Assembly: GCA_000024525.1 (NCBI GenBank)
Contig: CP001769.1
Span: forward strand, 6,481,001 to 6,545,000
Reading direction: 5' to 3'
DNA from: Spirosoma linguale DSM 74
GTDB lineage: Bacteria; Bacteroidota; Bacteroidia; Cytophagales; Spirosomataceae
Length of the DNA: 64,000 nt
Part shown: piece by piece, positions 42,469-52,539 of the stretch
Layout: each line of letters starts with the position of its first letter
Numbering within the stretch: position 1 is the first letter of the stretch
Position numbers and translations under genes: made by a program
Notes under the pieces: generated by a model
Told to the model about the DNA's origin: nothing
What the model saw: only the letters and a program-made list of their open reading frames with translations
Database searches by the model: none

Positions 42469-43110
42469 ATGAAAAAATCTACGGTACTCCTAATCGGGTT
42501 ACTTTTTAGCACTTATGCTGTCTTTGCGCAGGTGCGCCTTGGCCTGACAGCAGGCTTTCAACTAGCTAGTGAACAGTATAAGATCGGCGGCTTGACTCTA
42601 AAAACCAACAATTACCCAGGCTATATGGGTGGTCTTGTAGTTGATGCTATTATGACTGAGAAACTATCCATCAGATCTCAGGCATTGTATTCAGTAAAAG
42701 GGGCAAAACTTGATTTGGGTAGTTTATCCGGGGGCTTGTCAATTGGCTCAGTGAGTACTATTTTCAACTATATTGAAGTACCTGTTCAGTTAACTTATTC
42801 CCTCGATGCAGGACCTGGTTGGGTTGTGTTGGGAGCAGGACCTTATGTTGCCTATGCCCTGAATGCAAAATCAACCGGTACGAATTTGGGCCAGCAACTA
42901 AACGAAGCCGTAGAATTTAGTTCTAAAGACGGAGATGCCAAACGGCTGGATTATGGGCTACGCCTGTCTGTTGGCTATGAACTCCCTTCAGGCTTGATGG
43001 TTTCTGGTTATTATTCACCCGGGTTAGCTAATATAGTTAGTGGCCCTTCATCTGCTATTAAAAATACAGCTATGGGCCTCTCACTTGGCTTTATGTTTGG
43101 CGGTAATTAA
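42469..43110 (+). CDS. outer membrane beta-barrel protein, PorT-like
   Basis: 213 residues with a signal peptide (STVLLIGLLFSTYAVFAQ). Alternating strands follow (VRLGLTAGFQLASEQY, SIRSQALYSVKGAKLDLG, YIEVPVQLTYSLD, VLGAGPYVAYALN) and the C-terminus ends in an outer-membrane barrel strand (MGLSLGFMFGGN). This is the pattern of the small 8-strand barrels common in Bacteroidota. Function is unknown. Confidence 0.8.
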   Translation: MKKSTVLLIGLLFSTYAVFAQVRLGLTAGFQLASEQYKIGGLTLKTNNYPGYMGGLVVDAIMTEKLSIRSQALYSVKGAKLDLGSLSGGLSIGSVSTIFNYIEVPVQLTYSLDAGPGWVVLGAGPYVAYALNAKSTGTNLGQQLNEAVEFSSKDGDAKRLDYGLRLSVGYELPSGLMVSGYYSPGLANIVSGPSSAIKNTAMGLSLGFMFGGN

Positions 43111-43147
43111 CCTTTCTGATTTATAGCATTTGACAGAAACCCCGGCG

Positions 43148-43192
43148 ACGGAGAGCATAGAGACTTAATTAGTAAATTTCTATGCTCTCCGT
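43148..43192. terminator. hairpin after the beta-barrel gene
   Basis: A perfect 14-bp stem (ACGGAGAGCATAGA/TCTATGCTCTCCGT) with a 17-base loop lies about 40 bases after the stop. It lacks a T run; it may be a terminator or a repeat. Confidence 0.5.
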
Positions 43193-43311
43193 GTCTCTGT
43201 GTTCAAAAAATTCAATCTTCTTTTGCTCGGTCACCTATAAAATCAAAATTTATTCATTCTTTAATGCAATCAGTCGTGGTTGTTGCTAACTTTCTTAAAA
43301 GAACAACGACT

Positions 43312-43995
43312 ATGAAAGCACTACTCCTACTACTTCTTCTAAGCCCTCTTTCTGCATGGGCTCAACAAGATCGACTTCCTCCGCCGGTTTCATCTGAAAA
43401 CCTGAAACCCATTGAGAGTGAATTGACTCCGTCCTATAATGGACGTTACGGACAGCAGGTAAAAACCCAGTATATGTATGACGGTCTCGACGTTCGGCAT
43501 GCCAAAGACCTGGGACAGTATATACTGGCATCTGGCGACCGGGATGCCATCCATGAATTCAACCGCTATATCGGCAGCAGACATACGGGTGGCTGGTTAA
43601 TTGCGGGTGGTATTACATGGGCCATCATTGGTGCGGTCATTATGGGATCGAACGGGCCGGGAAGCGATGGTAAATTCACCACGCAACAACCCTACTATTG
43701 CCCGACCGGCTACGCTTGTGGTGGGTCTGGCGGTATGGTCTATGGTGGGCAGGTTGTTAGCTATCAGACCGTACCCGATACGCATCGACAAAATATGTAT
43801 GCCAAGGGTGGTGTCTTTATGCTGGGCGGTGCTATTCTGGCGGGTATTGGCTGGGGACTAAATATGCCGGGGCCGCATCTTCGCCGGTCGGTTCAGTATT
43901 ACAACCGTGCCCTTAAACAGCAGGGCATCTCCTGGCGGGTAACCCCGTACTCATCGCTGTCTAATTCGGGTGTTGGTCTGGTGGGGAGGTTCTGA
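43312..43995 (+). CDS. secreted or membrane-anchored protein, function unknown
   Basis: 227 residues from ATG 43312, where a signal peptide begins (MKALLLLLLLSPLSAWAQ). The longer frame from 43264 only adds residues before it. Two later hydrophobic segments are Gly-rich (GGWLIAGGITWAIIGAVIMG and GGVFMLGGAILAGIGWGL). A short Gly/Tyr/Pro loop with two Cys (CPTGYACGG) lies between them. I do not recognise the family. Confidence 0.55.
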   Translation: MKALLLLLLLSPLSAWAQQDRLPPPVSSENLKPIESELTPSYNGRYGQQVKTQYMYDGLDVRHAKDLGQYILASGDRDAIHEFNRYIGSRHTGGWLIAGGITWAIIGAVIMGSNGPGSDGKFTTQQPYYCPTGYACGGSGGMVYGGQVVSYQTVPDTHRQNMYAKGGVFMLGGAILAGIGWGLNMPGPHLRRSVQYYNRALKQQGISWRVTPYSSLSNSGVGLVGRF

Positions 43996-44036
43996 TTTTT
44001 TTTAGAATATAATTCCTGACCGTCAAAGTTTTACCC

Positions 44037-44044
44037 TATTTTTG
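44037..44044 (+). promoter_or_regulatory. candidate -7 box of asd
   Basis: TATTTTTG fits TAnnTTTG about 120 bases before asd; no clear TTTG box is upstream at the right spacing. Confidence 0.3.
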
Positions 44045-44164
44045 CAGTCCAATTAACCTATATGGGTTTGTTATTGACAACATACCCTTTTTTATTAACC
44101 AATTAATAGCGGATTTTCCGGTACAGGCCCACACGGGCAGCTCTGGACGTCCGTATCAAACAAA

Positions 44165-45178
44165 ATGAAAATCGCAGTCGTTGGGGCTACTGGCTTGGTC
44201 GGTAGCGAAATCCTGAAGGTGCTCGCAGAACGCAACTTCCCCGTGTCAGAACTCATTCCTGTCGCTTCCGAGCGGTCGGTTGGTAAACAGGTCGAGTTTA
44301 AGGGTAAACAGTACACGGTCGTAAGCTTCGAAGATGCGATTGCGGCCAAACCAGCCATTGCGATTTTCTCGGCCGGTGGCGGTACATCGCTTGCGCTGGC
44401 ACCCAAGTTTGCCGAAGCGGGCATTACTGTTGTCGACAACTCATCGGCCTGGCGCATGGACCCGACCAAAAAACTGGTCGTTCCGGAAATCAACGCCGTT
44501 ACGCTAACACCCGAAGACAAAATTATTGCCAATCCAAATTGCTCAACCATTCAGATGGTTGTGGCGTTGAAACCGCTGCACGACCGTTTCAAAATCAAAC
44601 GCGTAGTGGTATCGACCTACCAGTCGGTAACGGGAACGGGCAAAGCCGCCGTCGACCAGCTTTTCGCGGAGCGTACCGGACAGGAAGGCGTTGACAAGGT
44701 GTATCCGCACCCCATCGACCTGAACGTACTGCCCCACATCGACGTCTTCCTCGACAATGGTTATACCAAAGAGGAAATGAAGATGGTGAACGAGACGAAA
44801 AAAATCATGGGCGACGACTCGATTCAGGTAACGGCCACCACGGTTCGAATTCCAACCATTGGTGGGCACTCGGAAGCGGTGAACGTTGAATTCGAAAACG
44901 AATTTGAACTGAGCGAAGTCGTTGAGTTGCTGACCAATGCCGAAGGCGTTATCGTGCAGGATGATCCAAAAAACAAGGTGTACCCAATGCCGCTGACGGC
45001 CCACGGGAAAGATGAAGTTTTTGTTGGTCGTATTCGTCGCGACGAGAGCCAGCCCAAAACCCTGAACATGTGGATCGTGGCCGATAACCTCCGCAAAGGA
45101 GCCGCCACCAACGCCGTTCAGATCGCCGAATATTTGATGAAGCATAACTTGGTTGAAAGCGAGGAAGTCGCTGCGTAA
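44165..45178 (+). CDS. asd: aspartate-semialdehyde dehydrogenase
   Basis: 337 residues. The NADP-binding N-terminus (VVGATGLVGSEILKVL), the catalytic cysteine in NPNCSTIQMV and the SAWRMD and GGHSEAVNVEFE segments (with catalytic His) are all present. It makes aspartate semialdehyde for lysine/DAP, threonine and methionine synthesis. It stands alone with its own terminator. Confidence 0.96.
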   Translation: MKIAVVGATGLVGSEILKVLAERNFPVSELIPVASERSVGKQVEFKGKQYTVVSFEDAIAAKPAIAIFSAGGGTSLALAPKFAEAGITVVDNSSAWRMDPTKKLVVPEINAVTLTPEDKIIANPNCSTIQMVVALKPLHDRFKIKRVVVSTYQSVTGTGKAAVDQLFAERTGQEGVDKVYPHPIDLNVLPHIDVFLDNGYTKEEMKMVNETKKIMGDDSIQVTATTVRIPTIGGHSEAVNVEFENEFELSEVVELLTNAEGVIVQDDPKNKVYPMPLTAHGKDEVFVGRIRRDESQPKTLNMWIVADNLRKGAATNAVQIAEYLMKHNLVESEEVAA

Positions 45179-45201
45179 CCAGTCTTCCTGACTATTTACC
45201 T

Positions 45202-45238
45202 AAAGTCCCGTTTAGCCTGTTGCTGAGCGGGACTTTTT
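45202..45238 (+). terminator. factor-independent terminator of asd
   Basis: The 9-bp stem AAAGTCCCG/CGGGACTTT is followed by further T bases. It is 24 bases after the asd stop. Confidence 0.85.
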
Positions 45239-45301
45239 GCGTAGATTGACGTATAGTAAGCTACCCCAGGCAGTACAAGTACTTAACTCATACGCTTTCC
45301 A

Positions 45302-46072
45302 ATGACACCAGTTATTCAACTCCAGAATATCCATAAATCATACGGGTCGACCCTCGTTCTGAAAGGCATCGACCTGAGCGTTTCGCCCGGTCAGATTGTG
45401 GGCTACATTGGCCCTAACGGAGCGGGTAAGTCAACAACCATTAAAATCCTGATTGGTATGCTGCCCGATTTTGCCGGTGAGGCAAGGGTGCTGGGCATGG
45501 ATGTCAAAACGCAGTCTCTGGACATTAAACGCCGGATTGGCTACGTTCCCGAAAACGCAGCCCTCTATGACACCCTCACGCCTATGGAATACTTGCAGTT
45601 CATTGGGCAGTTGTATGAATTAGATCCGACGCACATCGACCGCAAAGCACTTGACTTACTGCGGCTGTTTCAGCTCAGCGACTACGCCAATGCCCGCATG
45701 ACAACCTTCTCCAAAGGGATGCGGCAGAAAGTGCTGCTCATTTCGGGGCTGTTGCATAACCCCGACGTTATTTTTCTGGACGAGCCCCTCTCGGGCCTGG
45801 ATGCCAATGCCGTCGTGCTGGTCAAGGAAATTATTCGGCAATTGGCGGTCAGCGGTAAAACCATCTTCTACAGCTCGCACATTATGGAGGTGGTGGAAAA
45901 AATTTCTGACCGAATCATCATCATCAATCAGGGACAGATAGTTGCCGACGGCACCTTTGCCGAGCTACAGCACCAGCGCCCCGAATCCCTCGAACAATTG
46001 TTTGCTCAACTCACCGGCAGCGACGGGCAAACGGGTATAGCCGAAGAGTTTATTCACACGCTCAACAACTAG
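45302..46072 (+). CDS. ABC transporter ATP-binding protein
   Basis: 256 residues. Walker A GPNGAGKS (about 38-45), signature FSKGMRQKV, Walker B VIFLDEPLSGLD and the switch His (SSHIMEV) are present. It belongs to the drug/lipid or Na-export type of ATPases (GYVPENAALYDTLTPMEYL). It probably powers the membrane protein encoded 16 bases downstream. The substrate cannot be told. Confidence 0.93.
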   Translation: MTPVIQLQNIHKSYGSTLVLKGIDLSVSPGQIVGYIGPNGAGKSTTIKILIGMLPDFAGEARVLGMDVKTQSLDIKRRIGYVPENAALYDTLTPMEYLQFIGQLYELDPTHIDRKALDLLRLFQLSDYANARMTTFSKGMRQKVLLISGLLHNPDVIFLDEPLSGLDANAVVLVKEIIRQLAVSGKTIFYSSHIMEVVEKISDRIIIINQGQIVADGTFAELQHQRPESLEQLFAQLTGSDGQTGIAEEFIHTLNN

Positions 46073-46088
46073 TCGGCACAACAATTTT

Positions 46089-47759
46089 ATGACGACATTA
46101 ATCCTTTGGCTCCTCGACCGAATCCAGCCATTATTCCGGGCGCTCGGTGCCAATTATGCTCAACTGCGGGCTATCGTCCAGGTAAAACTGATGATGGACA
46201 ACCGTCGGAACATCGTGAGCCTGGGCCGGTACGGTAAGCAGTCGGCCGAGAACAACAATAGTTTTGTACGCATTCTGCTTATTTATACCGTTGTTGGTGG
46301 CGTAATCAGTCTGGGAATGCTGGCCATTCCTCCGAAGGAGAGCCTATTTCTGCCCCTTACCCTTCAGTTTTCGTATATCATGGCCCTCTGCGCCATGACG
46401 CTCATCTCCGATTTCTCGTCGGTCATTCTGGACTCGTCCGACAACCAGATTATTCTCCCCCGCCCTGTCGGTAACCGGACACTCTGGCTGGCCCGTGTCG
46501 TACACATTACCAGTTATTTGTTTGGGATTGCCCTGTCGTTGTCGGTTGGTGGTATCCTCATTGTCGGGTATCGATTTGGGCCGCTGGCGGGGCTGATGTT
46601 TCTGGCGCTTAGTTTGTTATCGGCGGTACTGATGGTCTTTCTGACCAATCTCTTTTATCTAGTCCTGATGCGCTTCATCAGCGAAGAGAAGCTGCGCGAA
46701 GTCATCAATTATTTCCAGATCTTGATGGCAGTGCTTTTTTACGGCGGCTACCAGCTCCTCCCCCGCCTGATCGGCTCGCAGGACGCCATTTCGCGGATCA
46801 TCGACCACCAGTGGTGGCATTACTTCATTCCACCGATGTGGATGGCCGCTACCGTCGATCTGTTCATCAAACCCGTTCTGGATGTACATCACCTGATTTT
46901 TGCCGTTTTGGCCCTGCTGACGCCTATTGCGGGCCTTTGGTTCATGAACCGGTTCCTAACCACCGGTTTCACCCAGAAACTAAGCGACATCGACTCCGAA
47001 AATCGACCCGAAGCTACGGCCGCTTCCGCTCAACAGCCGCAGTCGGGCCAGACAGGCTGGCTGGAGCAACTCGCTACCTGGGTAACTACAAACCCACTGG
47101 AGCGGGCCGCGTTTGCCTTTACATGGCGCGTAACCAGCCGCGATCGTAAGTTTAAACTCAAAACGTATCCACAGTTGGGGTTCGGGCTGGCTTATGTGGT
47201 TGCCATGTCTTTTCAGCGGGGAAGCCTTGGCTCAGCGGGTTTCTTTTATCTTTTCGCGCTGTATTTTGCCGGGCTGTACGTCATGGTGGCGCAGTACCAG
47301 TTGGGCATTTCCGATAATTATAAAGCGTCCTGGATATACGGCAGCGCCCCCATTCAGACACCGGGCGATGTATTGGCGGGTTCGTTAAAAGCCCTTATTC
47401 TGAAACTCCTGATGCCTTTTTACATCGTTTTGTCGAGCTATATTCTGTACCGCTATGGCCTCGATAAAATCAGCGACGTTTTGCTAGCCTTTAGTAACTC
47501 ACTGGTCATGCTTGTCAGCTCGGCTTTACTATCGACCCGGTACATGCCGTTTTCGTTAGCCCCCGACGCCCTCAAGCAGAACAACACCGCCCGTGGGCTG
47601 CTGACCAGCATCATCCTGGCAGTTATCGGCTTTTCGCACTATGGACTGACACTCATACCCTACGGTGTATGGATAGCAACCCCACTCTCGATGGGCATTT
47701 TCTTCCTCTTGCTTCAGCATTACAAAAAGACCGCCTGGAGTGCCATCGAGATGGGATAA
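46089..47759 (+). CDS. ABC transporter permease
   Basis: 556 residues with about 11-12 membrane segments (for example LLIYTVVGGVISLGMLAI, LTNLFYLVLMRFI, LLTSIILAVIGFSHYGLTLI). A long polar insert at about 300-345 lies between two groups of segments. It fits the large permeases encoded with single ATPases in Bacteroidota. It is directly coupled in position with the ATPase gene and very likely forms one exporter with it. Substrate unknown. Confidence 0.8.
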   Translation: MTTLILWLLDRIQPLFRALGANYAQLRAIVQVKLMMDNRRNIVSLGRYGKQSAENNNSFVRILLIYTVVGGVISLGMLAIPPKESLFLPLTLQFSYIMALCAMTLISDFSSVILDSSDNQIILPRPVGNRTLWLARVVHITSYLFGIALSLSVGGILIVGYRFGPLAGLMFLALSLLSAVLMVFLTNLFYLVLMRFISEEKLREVINYFQILMAVLFYGGYQLLPRLIGSQDAISRIIDHQWWHYFIPPMWMAATVDLFIKPVLDVHHLIFAVLALLTPIAGLWFMNRFLTTGFTQKLSDIDSENRPEATAASAQQPQSGQTGWLEQLATWVTTNPLERAAFAFTWRVTSRDRKFKLKTYPQLGFGLAYVVAMSFQRGSLGSAGFFYLFALYFAGLYVMVAQYQLGISDNYKASWIYGSAPIQTPGDVLAGSLKALILKLLMPFYIVLSSYILYRYGLDKISDVLLAFSNSLVMLVSSALLSTRYMPFSLAPDALKQNNTARGLLTSIILAVIGFSHYGLTLIPYGVWIATPLSMGIFFLLLQHYKKTAWSAIEMG

Positions 47760-47769
47760 GGGTGGGTGG

Positions 47770-48159
47770 CTACACATTGTCTGTACTCTTCAGGGCCCAA
47801 TAGATCAGGGCTGGTTGAAAAAACAATCGACCAAACCGCTTACGGTCCGTATCCAGTCCGAAGGCACTTCGCTTGTTGACATACTGCGAAATATTGCCGG
47901 GGAAAACAGCTGTAAAAAAGGCTGCTGCTACCTGTCCTACAGCCTGCTGATGTTTCTGATCTATCAGCATCAGGCTACTTCCCAGCGCGATTTCGGCGAA
48001 ACCAGAATACAGTACGGTGTCATCTATGGGCAAGGGCACCCAATCCGGCACCTGGGCCTTAAATGCTTTTCGGGCAAAGGTTAGGTGGCTGATACCCGCA
48101 AAGACCAGGGTACCTCCCAAAACAATTCTTGCTAGTTTTTTGGCAGTTTTATCGTTCAT
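47770..48159 (-). CDS. DoxX-family small membrane protein
   Basis: 129 residues with four membrane segments and the DoxX-like start (RIVLGGTLVFAGISHLTFAR, VLYSGFAEIALGSSLMLI). It is convergent with the permease gene. The function of this family is not well known; some members act in redox balance. Confidence 0.75.
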   Translation of the reverse strand: MNDKTAKKLARIVLGGTLVFAGISHLTFARKAFKAQVPDWVPLPIDDTVLYSGFAEIALGSSLMLIDQKHQQAVGQVAAAFFTAVFPGNISQYVNKRSAFGLDTDRKRFGRLFFQPALIYWALKSTDNV

Positions 48160-48279
48160 CGTTTCCGTACGTTCAGTAAAAGTTATCTACTGTACCAACT
48201 AGCGTATCCTCAGAAGGTTTGGCTAAGTAGTCGAAGGCCGCTCGGTTAGGACGTAGGCTGAGCTACCAGATAAGGCCGC

Positions 48280-49698
48280 TCACACCTGTTCGAACAGCTG
48301 TTCGTAATGCGGTGATGGCAGGAGAATACCGCCACTTTCGGCATAGAACGATTGATCGGTGGGGTATACGCCCTGTTGAGTTCTGGTCCAGCTGGCACCC
48401 GCTTTGGGATGATAGCTCATGAGCTTATCCCAGTTTTTAAAGTACTGGTGCCCGTTCGTTTCCTGCAAGCCAATCGTTACGCCCGGAAAAGGCGGCAGAC
48501 GAGCCGCTACGTTTTTGTTCCAGTCGACCAGAATGGGATTGACCGTCAGATCGGCGCAAAAGCAGGGAACGCCTTTTTCATACGCCAGCTGCGTAATTTT
48601 CATGGTCATGCTCAGGGTCTTGGCAATGGCTTTGACCGCAATGGCTGAGTACCCCTGCTGAATCCGGACAGCTGCATCCTCCACGGTGTGGGCACTTTCG
48701 TCGGCGGCAATCCGAACGCCCAACTGACCGACAAATTCTTCATTTCGCTCTTCGAAAGGCTCTTCAATAACCGCAATCTGGTCGAAGGCCCCAATCTTTT
48801 TGGCATGGTCCAGAAAACGCAGTAACGTATCTTTCTTCTCATACCGGCCATTGGCATCGAAGTAATACGGAATTTTACCGCTTTTGGTGTAGGGCGTTTC
48901 GTAATGCCCGATGGCCTTATGCACCGCCGTCAGAAAAGCGATGTCTTTTTCCAGCATTTCGGTCTGTGTTCCCGCCGAGCCGGTTTTCAGTTTCAGGATA
49001 AAATACCCTTCGTCGGCAGCGGCTTTGATTTTGTCGGCCGTTGTGCCCACGCTGAACGACGGAATACTGGCTACTTTGGTATGTTTGTATGATAAGCCCG
49101 GCCGGTATTTTTCCGGAATCATGTCGTCAAACCGTGTCAGTTTGTTTTCCTGAGCATACAGCAGCCAGGCGGCATTATCAACGCTGACCAGCGCATTGAG
49201 GGCAAAGGTTTTCCGCAGGTCGGGATTACCCGTAATTTTTTTGGCGTAGGCATAAACTTCGGGCAGTAGTTCATCCACCAGGTCAACCGGATTGGTAAAC
49301 GAGTTGCCTTTCATGAGTTGCAGCGCCCGGTCCGTTATCGCGTACATGAGCGCATTGCCAACTCGCTCGGAGTGAGCCGCAAACACTTTTGCATCCGACC
49401 ATAATACCCCCTGAGTACACAACCCAACTTTACGAATACCCGATTCACTTTCGAGCAGGGCCGCTGTTTGCCAGCTTTCCGTTATGGCACTGCCTTTAAA
49501 ACGATATGGGTTGAGCGGTTCGCGTTCGAAGTTGGAGTCGACCCGCTTAATCCGGATAGAAACCGGCGGCTGCCTGACGGATGGGTTTTTGCTCAAGTCG
49601 GCCGTAAACCCAGTCATACCAGCCGCCACCAATGAGCTTGCAGACTGGATAAATTCCCGACGATTAAGGGATTCGTTGTCATGTGGTTGCGTAGTCAT
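48280..49698 (-). CDS. enolase-superfamily enzyme (mandelate racemase/muconate lactonizing type) with Tat-like signal
   Basis: 472 residues from ATG 49698. The N-terminus has a twin-arginine pattern (NRREFIQSASSLVAAG), so export through Tat is likely. The barrel domain has the KxK base (FILKLKTGS), metal ligands Asp (YYFDANGRYE), Glu (VIEEPFEE) and Asp (AADESAHTV). These fit the MLE subgroup, which holds dipeptide epimerases and lactonizing enzymes. The exact reaction is unknown. Exported members of this superfamily are unusual in having a Tat signal but known in Bacteroidota. Confidence 0.8.
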   Translation of the reverse strand: MTTQPHDNESLNRREFIQSASSLVAAGMTGFTADLSKNPSVRQPPVSIRIKRVDSNFEREPLNPYRFKGSAITESWQTAALLESESGIRKVGLCTQGVLWSDAKVFAAHSERVGNALMYAITDRALQLMKGNSFTNPVDLVDELLPEVYAYAKKITGNPDLRKTFALNALVSVDNAAWLLYAQENKLTRFDDMIPEKYRPGLSYKHTKVASIPSFSVGTTADKIKAAADEGYFILKLKTGSAGTQTEMLEKDIAFLTAVHKAIGHYETPYTKSGKIPYYFDANGRYEKKDTLLRFLDHAKKIGAFDQIAVIEEPFEERNEEFVGQLGVRIAADESAHTVEDAAVRIQQGYSAIAVKAIAKTLSMTMKITQLAYEKGVPCFCADLTVNPILVDWNKNVAARLPPFPGVTIGLQETNGHQYFKNWDKLMSYHPKAGASWTRTQQGVYPTDQSFYAESGGILLPSPHYEQLFEQV

Positions 49699-49808
49699 CA
49701 GAGACATAACGGCCATTAAATTAGCCGCTTCATCAACAAACCGATCAGCCATCCGAAACTACCCGCCCTCCATTCAACACCTTTAGAGTGGGTCCCTGCT
49801 TATCTGCT

Positions 49809-51233
49809 TTAGGGCCTGGCCAGTTGCCGGATCATCCCCTCAAAAATATACCCGTGAAAAGGCAGTACCGCATACCAGTACAGTCGGCCCCAAATGCCCA
49901 AAGGACGAAACGTGGCCGTTTGCTCCAAAGTGTTATCGGGATGAAGCCGAAACTCCAGCCAGGCCTCGCCCGGCAGTTTCATTTCGGCGTATAACAGTAA
50001 TCGTTTCTGAGACCGGCTGGCTAACAACACTCGCCAGAAATCCAGAGCATCGCCCGCCTTGATGCGGCTTGGACTTCGGCGACCCCGACGCAGGCCTACC
50101 CCGCCCACCATCTGATCCATAAGCCCCCGCAGCGCCCAAAGCCAGTTACCATAATACCAGCCCGTTTGCCCGCCAATGGACCAAATCTTATCCAGGGTCC
50201 GCTCGCCATCGGCTACTTTAACCCGGCGGTGGTCCTTGAAGCAACCCTTCACCGGCACCTCAATATACTGAGCCAGTCCTTTGCGGAGGACTGGTGTAGC
50301 CATGGCATCTTTCCAGCTGGAAATCACTTCATTTTGCTCGATCTTATCGAAGGCCATGTATATGGCTTCTTTATAAGGAATTAGTTCGATGCCCAACAGG
50401 GAGTCCAGCTCATTGGCCGAACCCACCACTTCTACTTTCATGCTGTCTACCAAATGGCAGGCCAGCGGATACGACGTAGCTGTCACAAAATACAGCCAGT
50501 ACGACGACAGTTTGGGCGTCATGACAGGTACCACCACAATGGTGCGCTTGAGTCCTCTTACCTGCGCAAACTGTAGAAGCATCTCTTTATAAGAAAGCAC
50601 ATCGGGTCCACCAATGTCGTAACTAACCTGATATGTTTCCGGACGAAGCAGTACCCCGGCCAGAAAAGCGACCACATTGCGAATGGCAATGGGCTGGCAG
50701 CGGGTATGCAGCCAGCGGGGCGCAACCATAACGGGCAGTTTCTCTACCAGATCACGGATAATCTCAAAAGACGCACTACCCGAACCCACGATAATGCCCG
50801 CCCGCAGCGTCGTTAGCGGAATGTCCGCTGAAGTCAGAATGTGTTCTACTTGCTGGCGGGAGCGTAAGTGTTTCGACAACTGGGGTTGATTGACAATGCC
50901 GCTCAGGTAAATGATCTGACGGGCAGCGGTGGGCCTGAGGGCTTCCACAAAATTCTGAGCGGCTGTAGCTTCCAGTTGGGCAAAATCGCCGGTTGGCGAA
51001 GCCATCGAATGAATCAGGTAGTAGGCCGCGTCGATATCCGGGGGAATATTCCGGAGTGTTTCCGGTTTGAGGAAGTCCACTTCAACGAGCTGTACATTGG
51101 AGAAAGCGAGTTCCGGAGCCTGAAAGCGAAGTTTGTCCCGAACACAACACACCACGTCATGACCGTCCTGCACCAAAACAGGGAGTAATCGCTGGGCAAT
51201 ATAACCGGTGGCACCCGTCAGCAGAATCTTCAT
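49809..51233 (-). CDS. NAD(P)-binding SDR-type protein with DUF2867 domain
   Basis: 474 residues from ATG 51233. The N-terminal Rossmann part (KILLTGATGYIAQRLLPVL, YLIHSMASPTGDFAQLEA, RQIIYLSGIV, TLRAGIIVGSGSASFEI) is an atypical SDR. The C-terminal 170 residues (LRKGLAQYIEVPVKGCF, GWYYGNWLWALRGLMDQ, LDFWRVLLASRSQKRLLLYAEM) match DUF2867. The fusion is typical of YbjT-like proteins. Function unknown, perhaps stress or lipid-related. Confidence 0.85.
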   Translation of the reverse strand: MKILLTGATGYIAQRLLPVLVQDGHDVVCCVRDKLRFQAPELAFSNVQLVEVDFLKPETLRNIPPDIDAAYYLIHSMASPTGDFAQLEATAAQNFVEALRPTAARQIIYLSGIVNQPQLSKHLRSRQQVEHILTSADIPLTTLRAGIIVGSGSASFEIIRDLVEKLPVMVAPRWLHTRCQPIAIRNVVAFLAGVLLRPETYQVSYDIGGPDVLSYKEMLLQFAQVRGLKRTIVVVPVMTPKLSSYWLYFVTATSYPLACHLVDSMKVEVVGSANELDSLLGIELIPYKEAIYMAFDKIEQNEVISSWKDAMATPVLRKGLAQYIEVPVKGCFKDHRRVKVADGERTLDKIWSIGGQTGWYYGNWLWALRGLMDQMVGGVGLRRGRRSPSRIKAGDALDFWRVLLASRSQKRLLLYAEMKLPGEAWLEFRLHPDNTLEQTATFRPLGIWGRLYWYAVLPFHGYIFEGMIRQLARP

Positions 51234-51408
51234 TTTTTCAGGGTAGTAACACGACTGTTCATGTTGCAATGTACGGCTGACGAACCGCTTGTGAAGCCGT
51301 AAAGTTTACCCTATTGCAAATTGTTTATACAAGCCATGCAGCGAAACCGTTTTTTCCACCCGTTCGAACGGCAGGTTGGTATTTACCGTTGCGTTTGCCA
51401 CCACAGGC

Positions 51409-52389
51409 TTACTCATTCCTGGCAAACTGTTTGGGCTTTATGCCGTAATGCTTTTCGAACAAACGGCTGAAATGACTCAGGTTGCTGAACCCCAGCCGGT
51501 GGCCGGTTTCTGACACGGAGTAGCCCTCTTGTCGTAGCAAATGACTTGCTTCGATCATCCTGGCCTTCTGAAAATAATCATAGATACTGTCGCCAAATAC
51601 CTGCTTGAAGAGGTCGGTTAATTTAGAGGTACTCATACCCGCCAGTAGGGCCAGTTGTGCCAACCGGGGCGGCTGGCGTAAGTCGGCTACTACCGCTGCC
51701 CTGACCCGACTCAACTGATCGGCATCGGCCCGGTGAATGGGTCGGTGTTTGCCGGTCTCCCGTGTCAGCAAACGTTCGAACAACCAGCACAGCAATGCCT
51801 GCACCCGAATCCAGCTACGGAGGTTTCCTAATTCCTCCCGGTCATCTATCCTAACGAGGGCTTCGAGGGTTTGGTGGGCTTCGGCATTCATGGTTTCGTA
51901 GAACAGAAAGGCTTGTGTACCCTGTAAAATCTGCTCAACGACCTCGTTCGTCGTGCCGATTCCCAGCAACTGGCGCAGAGCAGAGCGATTCATCGAGAGC
52001 ACCACAAACAATACACCCCGTCCGGGTGGAAATCGCAGTTCCGAGTCGATATCCGGCGATGTAATACGAACCGTATACTCTTGCCTTTGGCCAGCAGTCA
52101 CACCGTTATCATCACCCGGCTGCCCGTCAGCGCGAACACTCGCCTGAAACAGTACGTTGACTCGATCAGCGGTGTTATCGGCCGCCGTTCGTCTTAAAAT
52201 TAACTCTTCGGTTAGCGTATATTGATGAATCAGCAGCGAGAAATCGGGGGTCAGCCGAACGCGCTTAATCGAGCCGGTACCCAACCAGTTGGGCAAGGTG
52301 ACCGTAGCGTCTTGCAGCAACGTGCCAACCCGATTGGCGAAAGCCGCTAAAAAGTTAAACTGCTCACCGGGTGCAAACTCAAAGACCAT
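51409..52389 (-). CDS. AraC-family transcriptional regulator
   Basis: 326 residues. The C-terminal domain has two HTHs (LAQLALLAGMSTSKLTDLF and SVSETGHRLGFSNLSHFSRLF, then GIKPKQFARNE). The N-terminal part is a sensor-like domain without a clear family. It is divergent from the monooxygenase/NmrA pair at 52540 and 52948 and is likely to control them. Confidence 0.9.
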   Translation of the reverse strand: MVFEFAPGEQFNFLAAFANRVGTLLQDATVTLPNWLGTGSIKRVRLTPDFSLLIHQYTLTEELILRRTAADNTADRVNVLFQASVRADGQPGDDNGVTAGQRQEYTVRITSPDIDSELRFPPGRGVLFVVLSMNRSALRQLLGIGTTNEVVEQILQGTQAFLFYETMNAEAHQTLEALVRIDDREELGNLRSWIRVQALLCWLFERLLTRETGKHRPIHRADADQLSRVRAAVVADLRQPPRLAQLALLAGMSTSKLTDLFKQVFGDSIYDYFQKARMIEASHLLRQEGYSVSETGHRLGFSNLSHFSRLFEKHYGIKPKQFARNE

Positions 52390-52539
52390 AAAGATTAACG
52401 CGTTACGTACTCACCAAAAGGCAATTGGCCGATCAGACTATTTTTAACCTCATTCCGACTATTTTGTCTACCCCGTTACGTAGACCTTTGTTCCGGTACC
52501 AGCAGGATTTTCCCAAACATCATCCAAAACAAAAACGAT